Shown: positions 50,456-60,184, counted from the stretch's first letter. The stretch: 64,000 nucleotides of DNA from Armatimonadota bacterium (GCA_003577165.1 QEUM01000005.1:1-64000), one strand, 5' to 3'. The notes: generated by a model not told the origin, from the letters alone. Translations and numbers: made by a program.

Positions 50456-52972
50456 TTGATGCACGGGATTCGGACGTCTAAGCAAAGAGCGTTGATGGTT
50501 GCCATTCGAAGGGTTTGTTGTAGGCTCTGCTTTGCGCTCTGTCTTGTCGCAATGTTCGTCGCTGCGGCGGCGCAGTCCACCCTCGAGAGGGCGATAGCAG
50601 CGCACAAGGCCGGGAAAGCAATCGAGGCCATCAGCCTTTACCAGGAGGCGCTGCGCGAATCCCCGAAGTCGTTCACGGCGCACTACAACCTCGGCTTGCT
50701 TCTTATGAGCACAGGGCAGTTGGAGGGCGCAATCTCCCATCTCAACTCTGCTTCCGCGATCGAGCCGCTCCGTCCGGAACCGTATCTCGCTCGCGCGAAC
50801 GCCTACGCTGAACTCGGGGATTTGGATAAGGCCATTCAGGTCCTCACCAACGGCGAGACTCCCAATCAGAAGATCCCACAGTATTGGCTGACGCGAGCAA
50901 GCATCGAGGCAGCGCTCGGGTTCCTCGACAGAGCCAAGGTCTCTGCCCAGACAGCGGCGACCGTTGCGGCAACTTCGCCGATGATCCTGAGTGAGGTTGG
51001 GAAGTTCCTCACCGTCGTTGGTGATTTGACGGGCGCGGAGGACCACATCGCGCGGGCCCGCGGCCTCGCCCCAAGCAATCTCGACCTGCTCGACGCGCAC
51101 GTGGACCTGCTGATCAAGTTAAAGCGATTCCAGGACGCGCTCGCGGTTGCCTCCGCCGAATTGGAGAAGGACCCACGAAGCGCGCGAGCGAGGATCGCTC
51201 GGAATCGCGCGATTCAGGCCGCTTCGGGAGTGGATGCCGCGTTGAGCGATGCGAACCAGTGGGACGCCAACTCCCCGGGATCTGAACTTCTCAACGTTCG
51301 CAAAGCAGAACTCTACTTGGCCGCAAACCGCAACGAAGATGCGCGCCGTTCGCTGGAGGAGGCGATTCGGAAGAACGCGAACCTCCCCCCCGCCCGACTG
51401 TTGCACGGAGAATTGATGCTGGCTGCCTCTCAACCCGAGGCCGCGCTCGAAGACGCGATCCAAGTGCTGAAACAGTTGCCGCGGGACCCGCGTCCGCACA
51501 ACCTCGCTTGGCGTGCTTTCGTCGCGCTCGGTGCGAAGTCGGAGGCCGTAGCAGCGCTCCGGTCATGGTCCATCCTGGTGCCTCACGATCCCACCCCCCT
51601 CATGCCCCTCGCATCTGCTCTGTTGGAAGCCGAAAACTACGCGATGGCTGCGCCCCTCCTTGAACGACACATAAGACTGAAACCGGGCGACCTCGAGGCG
51701 TACGACAAATTGGGCCAAGCCTACATGGGTTCGCAGAACGCAGAAAAGGGCATCGAGGTTTTGGAGAAGGCGATCGCCGATGGCAGAAAGTCTGCCGACA
51801 TCTTTGTGCGCTTGGCGCTTTGCTATCGCCAAACCGGCCAGCACGCGAACGTAATCTCGACGTTGAGGAGGATGCGCACCGAGTATCCTGCAGACCTCCG
51901 GTCGTGGACACTCGAAGCGGCGACCCACGAAGGTGCGCGCCAATTCAAAACAGCATATGAGGTGTACGAGGATCTGTCGAAGAGCCACCCTCGGAACTCC
52001 GCGGGCCTTGAAGGGATGGCCAGAAGCCTCGGCCTCATGGGGAAGCCGCTTGAGGCAGCAGAGGTCTTGAAAACGCTTGCGGCACAATTCGACGACCAGA
52101 AGTCCGCTTACCTAATGGCCGCGCGGAACTATGCAGCCGCGAAGCAAGTTGCACTGGCAGATCAGATGTTCGCTGATCTCATGCGCGAGCGTCCCGAGGA
52201 TCGCGACATCTGGCTAATGCACGCACAATTCCTCGCCGAAACGGAGCGCAAGCCAGAAGCCATCCGATCCTTCTTGGCGTGCATCCCGAAGTGGCCGGAT
52301 CACGAACCGACATATCGCGCGGCGGCCGTACTTCATGCGGATGCAAAGGAGTACTCTCAGGCGTGCGACGTGTTGCTTCAAGCATCGCGAGCGTTCCACC
52401 TCAGTCGAGATGCGTTAGCGGAGTTGGAGAAGTACTCGAAGCAGGCCAACCGGCTTGAGGACTTGGATCGAGAACTCGACCGACTGATTCTGCTCTCCGA
52501 TGTCCCGCAGCATACAGCGATGGCTTACGTCGAAACCAGCCAGCGTCGTGGTCAACTTCAGTCTGCGCTGAAGGTGCTCCAGGAGCGAACCGCGAGCACT
52601 CCAAAGAACGCGGGCATCTGGGTTGCTCGCTCTCGATGTGAGGCGCTGATGGGCGATGGCAAGGCTGCGCTTCAGTCGCTCCGATCTGCCTCGGAAGCCG
52701 ATCCGCGAAGCGTCGAATTTGCCCGGCTTCTGGCGACGGCCGCGGAGACAGAGGGCGACTTCCCTCTCGCGGCGGAGGCATACGCTCGGCTTGCGGACCT
52801 CGTGCCTCACGAGCCCGCGTACCGCCTCAAGCAGGCGGCGTATTTGAACGAAAGTGGGAAGCGAACCGAGGCGATCGCCGTCCTCGAAGTCGCTTCGCAT
52901 CGGTTCTACAACAACAAGGACATCCTGACGCTCCTCAAGAAACTTCGCGGGGACGCGGGTGGCCTCATCTAA
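50456..52972 (+). CDS. exported TPR-repeat protein
   Basis: An 838-aa protein from TTG 50456 (ATG 50459 and 50495 are later options) with a hydrophobic N-terminus (CFALCLVAMFVAAAAQ). At least fifteen tetratricopeptide-type helical repeats follow, with the canonical A-x-x-x-L-x-x-x-G-x-x-x-x-A spacing (e.g. YNLGLLLMSTGQLEGAI, YDKLGQAYMGSQNAEKGIEVL). Such proteins scaffold assembly at the periplasmic face of the membrane. It lies 3 bp after metH and 3 bp before pstB, so it is probably in the same transcript, although a functional link is unclear. Confidence 0.85.
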   Translation: MMHGIRTSKQRALMVAIRRVCCRLCFALCLVAMFVAAAAQSTLERAIAAHKAGKAIEAISLYQEALRESPKSFTAHYNLGLLLMSTGQLEGAISHLNSASAIEPLRPEPYLARANAYAELGDLDKAIQVLTNGETPNQKIPQYWLTRASIEAALGFLDRAKVSAQTAATVAATSPMILSEVGKFLTVVGDLTGAEDHIARARGLAPSNLDLLDAHVDLLIKLKRFQDALAVASAELEKDPRSARARIARNRAIQAASGVDAALSDANQWDANSPGSELLNVRKAELYLAANRNEDARRSLEEAIRKNANLPPARLLHGELMLAASQPEAALEDAIQVLKQLPRDPRPHNLAWRAFVALGAKSEAVAALRSWSILVPHDPTPLMPLASALLEAENYAMAAPLLERHIRLKPGDLEAYDKLGQAYMGSQNAEKGIEVLEKAIADGRKSADIFVRLALCYRQTGQHANVISTLRRMRTEYPADLRSWTLEAATHEGARQFKTAYEVYEDLSKSHPRNSAGLEGMARSLGLMGKPLEAAEVLKTLAAQFDDQKSAYLMAARNYAAAKQVALADQMFADLMRERPEDRDIWLMHAQFLAETERKPEAIRSFLACIPKWPDHEPTYRAAAVLHADAKEYSQACDVLLQASRAFHLSRDALAELEKYSKQANRLEDLDRELDRLILLSDVPQHTAMAYVETSQRRGQLQSALKVLQERTASTPKNAGIWVARSRCEALMGDGKAALQSLRSASEADPRSVEFARLLATAAETEGDFPLAAEAYARLADLVPHEPAYRLKQAAYLNESGKRTEAIAVLEVASHRFYNNKDILTLLKKLRGDAGGLI

Positions 52973-52975
52973 TCC

Positions 52976-53812
52976 TTGCTCAAGGTAAACTCAAGTTCCT
53001 TGGCAGGCGAGAGCATAACCCTTAGCCCCGGCAGTCCTGAACCTCGGGGAAACTCGGCAGATTTCGCTCTCATCGCGCGAGACGTAAGTTTCTATTACGG
53101 CTCTTTTCAGGCTCTCAAGAACGTCAGCCTGGACGTCCCCCGGAACCGGATCACGGCATTGATCGGACCTTCCGGATGCGGAAAGACCACCTTCCTGCGC
53201 TGCTTCAACAGGATGAACGACCTCGTAGACGGAGCGAGGTTCGAAGGGACGATTCTGTTCGGCGGCAAGAACCTCTATGACAAGGACGTCGACGTCGTCG
53301 CGCTTCGCAAGCGGATCGGCATGGTCTTCCAGCGTCCGAATCCGTTTCCGATGTCCATCTACGACAACATCGCTTATGGACCGCGCATTCACGGCGAGCG
53401 GGATAAGTCGAAACTCGAACACATCGTTGAACAGTCGTTGCGCCGCGCCGCACTCTGGGAAGAGGTCAAGGACAAACTGAAGAGCCCCGGAACACAACTT
53501 TCGGGGGGGCAGCAGCAGCGGCTCTGTATCGCACGCTTACTTGCGGTGGAGCCTGAGGTGATCCTCATGGACGAGCCCTGCTCGGCGCTCGACCCGGTCG
53601 CCACCTCGCGCATCGAGGACCTCATGCTCGAACTGCGTTCCGACTACACAGTGGTCATCGTCACGCACAACATGCAGCAAGCGCAGCGCGCCAGCGACTA
53701 CACCGGCTTCTTCCTCGCGGGCGAACTGATCGAATTTCAAGAGACGACGAACCTGTTCGTCGTGCCTCTCAAACGCGAGACTGAAGACTACATCAGCGGG
53801 CGATTCGGCTAA
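52976..53812 (+). CDS. pstB: phosphate ABC transporter ATPase
   Basis: A 278-aa ABC ATPase (TTG start) of the PstABCS phosphate importer. Walker A is [19 protein letters not shown], the Q-loop [17 protein letters not shown] is diagnostic for PstB, the signature is [16 protein letters not shown], and Walker B is [13 protein letters not shown]. The N-terminal 30 residues are an extra extension. pstS, pstC and pstA are not here, so the operon is incomplete or the permease genes are elsewhere. It overlaps sucC tail-to-tail by exactly four bases. Confidence 0.95.
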   Translation: MLKVNSSSLAGESITLSPGSPEPRGNSADFALIARDVSFYYGSFQALKNVSLDVPRNRITALIGPSGCGKTTFLRCFNRMNDLVDGARFEGTILFGGKNLYDKDVDVVALRKRIGMVFQRPNPFPMSIYDNIAYGPRIHGERDKSKLEHIVEQSLRRAALWEEVKDKLKSPGTQLSGGQQQRLCIARLLAVEPEVILMDEPCSALDPVATSRIEDLMLELRSDYTVVIVTHNMQQAQRASDYTGFFLAGELIEFQETTNLFVVPLKRETEDYISGRFG

Positions 53813-54960
53813 GAGCCGACCAACGACGCGATCTTCTCGGCTGCCTCTTGAACCGTCTTCGCCGGCGTCAGGTTTGCGGTCGCCAAAATGGACCTCGCCT
53901 CTTCGGCGTTCGTGCCTTCGACCCTCACGACTACGGGCACCTGTACCTTCAAGTCTTGAAGCGCCTCCACAACACCTTTCGCAACTTCATCGCCCCGTGT
54001 GATCCCGCCAAAGATGTTGATCAGCAACCCCTTCACCCTCGGATCCATGAAAATCAGTTCGACGCAAGAGCGGACTCGATCCGCCTGCGCCCCCCCGCCA
54101 ACATCCAGGAAGTTCGCCGCCTTCTTCCCCGTCTTCGCGATCTCATCGAGTGTCAGCATCACGAGGCCCGCCCCATTGCCGATGACTCCAATCTCTCCGT
54201 CGAGGCGAACGTAAGCGATACCACGAGCAACAGCCTCCGCCTCGATGGGGTCTTCAGCCGATTCCGACCCGAGCGCTGCATAGTCGGGATGTCGGAAGAG
54301 AGCGTTGTCGTCGATGATAACCTTCGCGTCAGCGGCGACCACCTTGCCATCCTTCGTCAGCGCACATGGGTTGATCTCGAGAAGCGTCGCATCGCTCTCT
54401 TTGTAGGCGGAATAGAGCGCGTGGATCATGGGGACCATCTGGCGGTGCGCCCGTGGGTTAATCTTCGCGGCGACCAACGCCGCACGGATCTCGTAGTCGC
54501 AGAGCCCCCACTTCGAATCGACGGCCAACCTCACGATTGCTTCCGGCTCGGATGCTGCAACCTCTTCGATGTCCATCCCCCCCTTTGCGCTCACCATAAT
54601 CGTGTCGCGCTGTGCCGCGCGGTCGAGAAGGATCGCCGAGTAGAACTCCTTCTCGATCTCGATCCTCTCCGAAACCAAGACCTTCTCGACGACCATCCCT
54701 TGAGGGTTCTGCACAGACACGAGCCGCTTGCCGATGAGGTCGGCAGCGAACACCGAAGCCTGCTCCGCGTCGTCGAAGACCTTCACTCCACCGGCCTTGC
54801 CACGCCCCCCCATCAGCACCTGGGCCTTCACGACCACCCTCCCACCGAGCCTCTCGGCGATTTCCCTCGCCTCACCGCCGTTCGTGGCGACGGATCCCGC
54901 AGGGACGGGAACCCGAAACTTCTCCAGCAATTCCTTTGCCTGGTACTCCTGTAACTTCAT
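53809..54960 (-). CDS. sucC: succinyl-CoA ligase (ADP-forming) beta subunit
   Basis: A 383-aa ATP-grasp subunit of the TCA-cycle enzyme that makes succinate and ATP or GTP from succinyl-CoA. ATG 54960 gives the family N-terminus [12 protein letters not shown]. The ATP-grasp residues in [23 protein letters not shown], and the C-terminal [17 protein letters not shown] with the active-site region are present. The alpha subunit sucD is not adjacent: downstream lies pstB, upstream is aroC. The enzyme therefore depends on a sucD elsewhere. Confidence 0.95.
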   Translation of the reverse strand: MKLQEYQAKELLEKFRVPVPAGSVATNGGEAREIAERLGGRVVVKAQVLMGGRGKAGGVKVFDDAEQASVFAADLIGKRLVSVQNPQGMVVEKVLVSERIEIEKEFYSAILLDRAAQRDTIMVSAKGGMDIEEVAASEPEAIVRLAVDSKWGLCDYEIRAALVAAKINPRAHRQMVPMIHALYSAYKESDATLLEINPCALTKDGKVVAADAKVIIDDNALFRHPDYAALGSESAEDPIEAEAVARGIAYVRLDGEIGVIGNGAGLVMLTLDEIAKTGKKAANFLDVGGGAQADRVRSCVELIFMDPRVKGLLINIFGGITRGDEVAKGVVEALQDLKVQVPVVVRVEGTNAEEARSILATANLTPAKTVQEAAEKIASLVGS

Positions 54961-54988
54961 GAACGGCGCGCAGAATACCAGCCCGTTG

Positions 54989-54994
54989 TAAACT
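54989..54994 (+). promoter_or_regulatory. -10-like TAAACT, leaderless type
   Basis: TAAACT sits six bases before the aroC GTG at 55001. It is in the short region shared with the divergent sucC start. No Shine-Dalgarno is present. Confidence 0.45.
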
Positions 54995-55000
54995 CGGCGC

Positions 55001-56086
55001 GTGGGAAACACTTTCGGGCGACTGTTCCGAGTGACGACCTGGGGCGAATCGCACGGCGGAGCGGTCGGCGCGGTAGTTGACGGCTGCCCGCCCCGGTTGG
55101 AGTTGAGCGAAGAGGACATCCAGCCCGAACTCGACCGCCGCCGACCGGGCCAATCTGCGATCGTGACGCAGCGGCGCGAGTCTGACCGCGTGCAGATCCT
55201 CAGCGGCGTGTTCGAAGGGAAGACGCTGGGCACGCCCATATCCATGCTCGTCTGGAATGAGGACGCCCGCCCTGACGCCTACGAGGAGGTGCGCGAGAAG
55301 TACCGCCCCAGCCACGCTGACTACACGTACGAAGAGAAATTCGGCATCCGCAACTGGCAAGGAGGCGGGCGAAGCAGCGCGAGAGAGACGGTCGGTCGCG
55401 TCGCAGCGGGCGCAATCGCAAGCAAGTGGCTACGGCTTGTCTACGGGGTTGAGATCGTCGCGTGGGTGTCGAAGGTGGGGGTCATTCGCGCCGAATGCGA
55501 TCCCGACACAGTGAACCGCGAACTAGTCGACGCGACTGCGATCCGATGCCCTGATGGCGAAGCGGCCGCGAAGATGATCGAACTCGTGGAGAGTGTTCGC
55601 AAGGAGGGGGACTCCGTCGGGGGGATAGTCGAATGCGTCGCTCGCAATTGCCCAACCGGATGGGGTGCGCCCGTGTTCGATCGCCTGGAAGCGGACCTTG
55701 CGAAGGCGATGCTCAGCCTTCCGGCCAGCAAGGGTTTCGAAGTCGGATCCGGTTTTGCGGGGACAGACCTGACGGGACTCCAACATAACGACGAATTCGA
55801 AATGCGCGAGGGAAAGGTGCGAACCCGCACAAATCGGAGCGGCGGCATCCAGGGAGGGATTACAAACGGTGAACTCATCCACTTCCGCACCGCTTTCAAG
55901 CCGACCGCGACGGTGATGCGCGAGCAACACACAGTCAATGTCCGACGTGAGAACACCACGATCACAGGAAGGGGACGACACGACCCCTGCGTGCTCCCAC
56001 GGGCCGTCCCGATCGTCGAGGCGATGGCTGCGTTAGTGCTTGCGGATCATGCGCTTCTTCAGTCGGCCGTTCGGCGCGACGCCTGA
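55001..56086 (+). CDS. aroC: chorismate synthase
   Basis: A 361-aa FMN-dependent enzyme that makes chorismate from EPSP in the shikimate pathway. The family signatures [19 protein letters not shown] at the N-terminus, [17 protein letters not shown] at about 120-136, [15 protein letters not shown] and [18 protein letters not shown] at the C-terminus are all present. GTG start, divergent from sucC with 40 bp between. Its 3-prime end overlaps the convergent nth gene by 54 bases. Confidence 0.96.
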   Translation: MGNTFGRLFRVTTWGESHGGAVGAVVDGCPPRLELSEEDIQPELDRRRPGQSAIVTQRRESDRVQILSGVFEGKTLGTPISMLVWNEDARPDAYEEVREKYRPSHADYTYEEKFGIRNWQGGGRSSARETVGRVAAGAIASKWLRLVYGVEIVAWVSKVGVIRAECDPDTVNRELVDATAIRCPDGEAAAKMIELVESVRKEGDSVGGIVECVARNCPTGWGAPVFDRLEADLAKAMLSLPASKGFEVGSGFAGTDLTGLQHNDEFEMREGKVRTRTNRSGGIQGGITNGELIHFRTAFKPTATVMREQHTVNVRRENTTITGRGRHDPCVLPRAVPIVEAMAALVLADHALLQSAVRRDA

Positions 56087-56767
56087 GGACGCGCTTGGAC
56101 AGATCCGTCGCAAGACGCACTCTCCGCACAAGGGGGTCCTTGCTTTGCACGTCCGACGTCCGTGTTCGATCAAGGCAACGTGGAATCGGAATGCAAGTTC
56201 TGGACGGATCAACTGGCGCAGAATCCGATGCGCCTGCGCCTCGCTTGTCTTCTCATCAGTGAGGCCAAGCCGCTTCGAGACCCGATGCACGTGCGTATCC
56301 ACCGGCACGACCGGCCTGCCAAACGAGAAGCACATCACAATTGCAGCGGTTTTCGGTCCGACGCCCGGCAGCGAGCACAGCCACTCAAGCGCAGTATCGG
56401 TGTCCATCGCGTGAAGGAGCTCAAGCGAATAGTCTCCGACACGCGACTTGATTTCTCTCAGAGTGGCCAGAATCGCCTTCGCCTTCTGATTTGCCAATCC
56501 GGCCGACCGAATCTCGTCGGCAAGCGTCGTTGGCTTCAATTTCGCAATCTCGCTCCAATCCGGGTACTTAGTCCTCAGCGCAAAGAAGGTTGGAAAGGAG
56601 TTGGCGTCTGAGGTGTGCTGGGATAGGATGCAGGATACCAACTCGTCCATGGGATCCATTCGCACGTAGTGTTCCGTGACGCCGTACTCTGCCTCCAAAA
56701 GGCTGAGCGCTTTCAGCGCCTTTCGTTTGCGGGCGGCGTTCACCTGGCCGACTAAGGCCTGAGCCAT
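56033..56767 (-). CDS. nth: endonuclease III-type DNA glycosylase
   Basis: A 244-aa HhH-GPD DNA repair enzyme. The helix-hairpin-helix [37 protein letters not shown] carries the catalytic Lys (in GPKTA) and Asp (in VDTHV). The iron-sulfur cluster Cys follow the C-x6-C-x2-C-x5-C spacing: [18 protein letters not shown]-terminal basic tail is longer than in E. coli Nth and overlaps aroC by 54 bases. It starts 16 bases inside the upstream hydrolase gene, an operon with ArsR and hydrolase. Confidence 0.93.
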   Translation of the reverse strand: MAQALVGQVNAARKRKALKALSLLEAEYGVTEHYVRMDPMDELVSCILSQHTSDANSFPTFFALRTKYPDWSEIAKLKPTTLADEIRSAGLANQKAKAILATLREIKSRVGDYSLELLHAMDTDTALEWLCSLPGVGPKTAAIVMCFSFGRPVVPVDTHVHRVSKRLGLTDEKTSEAQAHRILRQLIRPELAFRFHVALIEHGRRTCKARTPLCGECVLRRICPSASSGVAPNGRLKKRMIRKH

Positions 56768-57516
56768 GAATTCAGAAACTCGGTCAATTCATCCCAAACA
56801 TCGCTCGCGCCCTTCGGGTTCCTCTCCGGGATCAACATGGACGCGCCGTGGACGCCGTTGCTGGGAATGCAGAGGCGCTTCTCCTCGATCGGCATTGCTT
56901 CGTATATTTGTTGAACCGCATCCAGTTCGCCTGGTGCGCCGGTGAGAAATGTCGGCACCCTTACTTCACCGGCCCAACTCCGGACAATTCCCTTCTTCGT
57001 GAAGTACTCGCCAGGAGAGAATGCGATCACACCGGCTATTCCCTGCTCCTCCGCCGCAAGCCGGAGCGAAAGAGACGCTGAGTAACTGCTCCCAAATAGG
57101 ATGATGGAGTGATATCCCTCCTTCTTCGCCCAAACGACGGCGGCCTTCATGTCCTGATACGCCGACTCGTAGTCGGCCTCGCCTTCCAACGCCTCGGCAG
57201 TACGATTCGCTCCGAACTTATCTCCGCCAGATCGGAGGTCCACCGCAAGGCAATCGTATCCCTTCGCTGCGAGTTTCGGTGCGATGGTGGCGAACTCGTC
57301 GGCGCTGCTGCCGGCCTGATGAAACAGCAGCATGAGAGTGCTCGCCTGTTCTAGCTTCGCAGAGTAGCGGTCACCGAAGACCTCGAGGCCATCACCTGAA
57401 CGAAAGGTGACTTCGTTCGCTCCCTTGGGTTTTGGCAACTCCGCGCCATTGCCGCCTCCCGAGCAGCCGACTAACAAAGCGCCCGCGGATGCGCAGACGA
57501 GGCGTGCGAACTTCAC
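56752..57516 (-). CDS. lipoprotein alpha/beta hydrolase (dienelactone-hydrolase-like)
   Basis: About 254 aa from GTG 57516, which gives a lipoprotein signal (VCASAGALLVGC). The alpha/beta-hydrolase core has the loop STLMLLFHQAGSSADEFATIAP, the nucleophile elbow FGSSYSAS (Ser near 139), and a C-terminal Asp/His region (GVHGASML). The gene is between arsR (8 bp upstream) and nth (16-bp overlap), so all three are cotranscribed. Substrate unknown; ArsR-type control would suggest a stress-responsive enzyme. Confidence 0.78.
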   Translation of the reverse strand: MKFARLVCASAGALLVGCSGGGNGAELPKPKGANEVTFRSGDGLEVFGDRYSAKLEQASTLMLLFHQAGSSADEFATIAPKLAAKGYDCLAVDLRSGGDKFGANRTAEALEGEADYESAYQDMKAAVVWAKKEGYHSIILFGSSYSASLSLRLAAEEQGIAGVIAFSPGEYFTKKGIVRSWAGEVRVPTFLTGAPGELDAVQQIYEAMPIEEKRLCIPSNGVHGASMLIPERNPKGASDVWDELTEFLNSWLRP

Positions 57517-57524
57517 GCCGGAGA

Positions 57525-57956
57525 TTATGCTTCGGGGCTTCGCTCCGACGCCTGCCCCTCTCGCTGTGACTTCCACAGCGTCTCCAGCAGTTCCACGAGA
57601 TCGCCAAGCAGTTCGTCCGTAAGACTGTAGAGCCTCGCCGTGCCGTCGTGCTGCTTCGTCACGGCTCCGGCGCGTGAAAGAACGCTGAGGTGTTGCGAGC
57701 AGTTCGCCTGACTGATTTCCAAGTCCTGACACAACTGGCTCACGGTCATCGGGCCTTGCCGTAGCAGCATCACGATCTGAAGTCGCGTGGGGTGTCCGAG
57801 ACTCGTGAGAAGGTCCGCAGCGAACCTACGAAACGAACCATCTACGTCCAGCGCGAAGAGGGCGTTCGGAATCGGCAGCAGTTTCAGGCTGCCCACCAAG
57901 GTCTCGTCAGCGAGGCTGTGACGCTTGGTCTTTGGGACGCGGGCTGGCGCTTTCAC
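57525..57956 (-). CDS. ArsR-family transcriptional regulator
   Basis: A 143-aa winged-helix regulator from a GTG start. The core LLTSLGHPTRLQIVMLLRQGPMTVSQLCQDLEISQANCSQHLSVLSRAGAV is a standard ArsR-SmtB DNA-binding domain, with recognition helix SQANCSQHLSVL. The residues CQDLEISQANC could hold a metal- or redox-sensing pair. It sits directly after the Asn-synthetase-like gene (7-bp gap) and upstream of the lipoprotein hydrolase and nth. Probably an autoregulator of this operon. Confidence 0.9.
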   Translation of the reverse strand: MKAPARVPKTKRHSLADETLVGSLKLLPIPNALFALDVDGSFRRFAADLLTSLGHPTRLQIVMLLRQGPMTVSQLCQDLEISQANCSQHLSVLSRAGAVTKQHDGTARLYSLTDELLGDLVELLETLWKSQREGQASERSPEA

Positions 57957-57963
57957 GGTCGGG

Positions 57964-59430
57964 TCAGGTCAATTCGGTTCGACCCAGTAGTTTGACGAAC
58001 GATGCGGGAAACTTGCTGCTCCAAATGTGGAAATAGAGGAGTTCGTCCTTCGTTCTCCGAGGCGGCAGGTCGGATTCGCCACGCTGAGCGGCCACCAGGT
58101 CTTCGTCGGAGAACACCGTCTCCGCATACCCCTTCAGGGCCTCCTGGATGCCGGTGAAGTGCACGTCATCGTGGTCTGGGCGATCCACGACCCACGCCGG
58201 GAGTTCCGTGCTGAACGCACGACGGAGAATCCATTTCGACCTTCCGTCGTCGCTGATCTTTAGGTTCACCGGCAGTCGAAACGCAGTGTGCACGAGTCTG
58301 CGATCGAGATAAGGCAGTCTGCCTTCAAGGGAGAAGGCTCTCGTGATGCGGTCCCACCGCTGCAATTGCGTGTGATGCAGGTCTTCCGTGATCTTCCGAA
58401 CCTCGTCCGACAGCTTCTCCGGGAACATCGGGCGGAGATAAGGGTAGCCCGCGAACAGTTCGTTTGCGCCGTCACTTCCGACGAGCACGTCGACGACTTC
58501 CCTTGCGGCTTTGGCTGCGAAGAAATCGGCCACGCCATGCCGTACGAGTGGCGCGTCGAAGGTCTCGATCGTATGCACGATTTCGGGAAGCTTGTCCAGG
58601 ATGTCCTGCTCAGTGACCTCGACGTGAGTGTGATCCGTCCCGATCCAAGACGCCACCTTTTTCGCCGTATGCCCGTCTTGCGTGCCTTCAAGACCAACCG
58701 AGAACGTCCTGATCTTTCGATTCTTCTCTGCTGCGATCGCGGCGACGATGCAGCTTTCCACGCTGCCGGTGAGGTACACGCCCAGTTCGCCTTCGCGGCA
58801 TCGTTTGCGCACAGCATCAGTGACGAGCATGCGTACGATTTCCGTGGCCTCTTGGACGTTTACCTCCGACGCCGGGCGCTCGGGCAACTTGAAGTACCGC
58901 CGTGCGCCGACCTGAAGATCAAGATAACAGCCAGCTGGGAACTCAACGACCTTCGCATCCGAACTGAGGAACGCCTTTAGGTCGCTCGCAAATAGCCAAC
59001 CTGTGTCACGCCTCGCGTAATAGAGCGGTCTCTGGCCCAAAGGGTCGCGCGCTGCGAGAAGCGTGTCGCCGTCCACGATGACGAACGCAAACGATCCGTC
59101 GAGATAGTGGACGCACTTTCTGCCTCGCTGCTTGTATAGCGCCAGCACAAGGGCCGCATCGCTCGAGCCTTTGGGTTTGGGCTTCAGTTGCTCACGCAGC
59201 TTCTTCCCGTTATAGAGCGATCCCGAGAAGAGGATGCACGTCTTCTTGTCGGGCGCCTCGAAGGCGCCTTCAAGAGCAGACTTCTTGTCGGCCCGACCGC
59301 CGAAGATGGCGAACGGGTGCTTCTCGACGACGCGCTCGCAGTGGCCGTTGTCTCCGATCTCTAATCGGTCCAACATGGCCGAGACTGTTGCCTCGTCTCC
59401 TGTACGTATTGCGCAAACGACTCCAGACAT
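57964..59430 (-). CDS. asparagine-synthetase-like protein with degraded active sites
   Basis: About 488 aa from ATG 59430 (a TTG at 59442 adds four residues). The fold is that of AsnB: an N-terminal Ntn glutaminase domain and a C-terminal PP-loop synthetase. In the N-domain the essential Cys2 is Ser (MSGVVCAI), so ammonia release from Gln is doubtful. The rest of the domain (DGSFAFVIVDGDTLLAARDPLGQRPLYY) is well kept. In the synthetase domain the SGGxDS loop reads LTGSVES (about 220-226), altered at several positions, but GSDGANELFAGYPYL is retained. It may have become a scaffold or acts on another substrate. Confidence 0.82.
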   Translation of the reverse strand: MSGVVCAIRTGDEATVSAMLDRLEIGDNGHCERVVEKHPFAIFGGRADKKSALEGAFEAPDKKTCILFSGSLYNGKKLREQLKPKPKGSSDAALVLALYKQRGRKCVHYLDGSFAFVIVDGDTLLAARDPLGQRPLYYARRDTGWLFASDLKAFLSSDAKVVEFPAGCYLDLQVGARRYFKLPERPASEVNVQEATEIVRMLVTDAVRKRCREGELGVYLTGSVESCIVAAIAAEKNRKIRTFSVGLEGTQDGHTAKKVASWIGTDHTHVEVTEQDILDKLPEIVHTIETFDAPLVRHGVADFFAAKAAREVVDVLVGSDGANELFAGYPYLRPMFPEKLSDEVRKITEDLHHTQLQRWDRITRAFSLEGRLPYLDRRLVHTAFRLPVNLKISDDGRSKWILRRAFSTELPAWVVDRPDHDDVHFTGIQEALKGYAETVFSDEDLVAAQRGESDLPPRRTKDELLYFHIWSSKFPASFVKLLGRTELT

Positions 59431-59485
59431 AAACTGCTTCAATGCGCACTAACCACGTGCGCGCGGCTGCTCGCCAGGCGGGCCG

Positions 59486-60130
59486 TTACTCGCCTTCCGA
59501 CTCGGTGGTGTCTTCGCCGACCACGGGGACCTCCGCCGAAACGGCTTCGGTCTCCGGCGTCTCGATGCTCGCCATCTTGGCAACGGTGAGTGAACAGATA
59601 ACCGTCGAGGGATGGGCGGGCTCGCAGCCGTCGGGATACACGATGTCACCCGCCGTGACCACGTCACCGATCTGAAGGCCGGAGATATCGACCGCGATCA
59701 TGTCCGGAAGGTCGGAGACCTTCCCGTGGACGTCCACGGACTCGGAGGCCACCAAGAACTGGCCGGACTTGTCGGCGACGGCCGTAGGCTCGCCAACGAA
59801 CTGAACCGGCACGGAAGTCGTCACGACCTGCTTGGTGTTGACCTCTTGGAAGGCAGCGTGAGTCACCTTCTTGCTCAAGGGCTCCCACTGAAGCTCCTTG
59901 AGGATGCCGAGGTGCTTCTCGCCCTTCGACTCATCCAAAAGCTGCATCACTCCGCCTACGCCCGTCTTGTGGGCGGCGGTGATCAACTCTTGCCGATCGA
60001 CCGCCAGGTTGAGCGCAGGCTGGCCGCTGCGGCTCAGCACGGCCGGCACGAGCCCGCTTCGGCGCAGGCTCTTCACCGCGCTGCCGCTGGTCTCTGATCG
60101 CTCTGTTACGTGAATCGTGTGATGTCTCAA
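59486..60130 (-). CDS. rplY: ribosomal protein bL25 (Ctc/TL5 type)
   Basis: A 214-aa 5S-rRNA-binding protein from TTG 60130 with GGAGG seven bases upstream; the in-frame start at 60280 would overlap folP. The N-domain (SGSAVKSLRRSGLVPAVLSRSGQPALNLAVDRQEL) and the C-terminal beta domain (FQEVNTKQVVTTSVPVQFVGEPTAV, SDLPDMIAVDISGLQIGDVVTAGDIVYPDGC) are those of the CTC form. The acidic tail (ETEAVSAEVPVVGEDTTESEGE) is typical. An AT-rich palindrome lies just upstream. Confidence 0.92.
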   Translation of the reverse strand: MRHHTIHVTERSETSGSAVKSLRRSGLVPAVLSRSGQPALNLAVDRQELITAAHKTGVGGVMQLLDESKGEKHLGILKELQWEPLSKKVTHAAFQEVNTKQVVTTSVPVQFVGEPTAVADKSGQFLVASESVDVHGKVSDLPDMIAVDISGLQIGDVVTAGDIVYPDGCEPAHPSTVICSLTVAKMASIETPETEAVSAEVPVVGEDTTESEGE

Positions 60131-60160
60131 TCCCTTGCCTCCGGCACGCCCGATCCGTGC

Positions 60161-60184
60161 ATATATTCGAAACTTCGAATATAT
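60161..60184. promoter_or_regulatory. AT-rich 11-bp inverted repeat upstream of rplY
   Basis: ATATATTCGAA (60161-60171), AC, TTCGAATATAT (60174-60184): a perfect palindrome in a GC-rich context, 31 bp before the rplY start and overlapping the last base of the folP stop. Its tiny centre makes it unlikely as a hairpin terminator; it looks more like an operator or a symmetrical protein-binding site. Confidence 0.55.
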
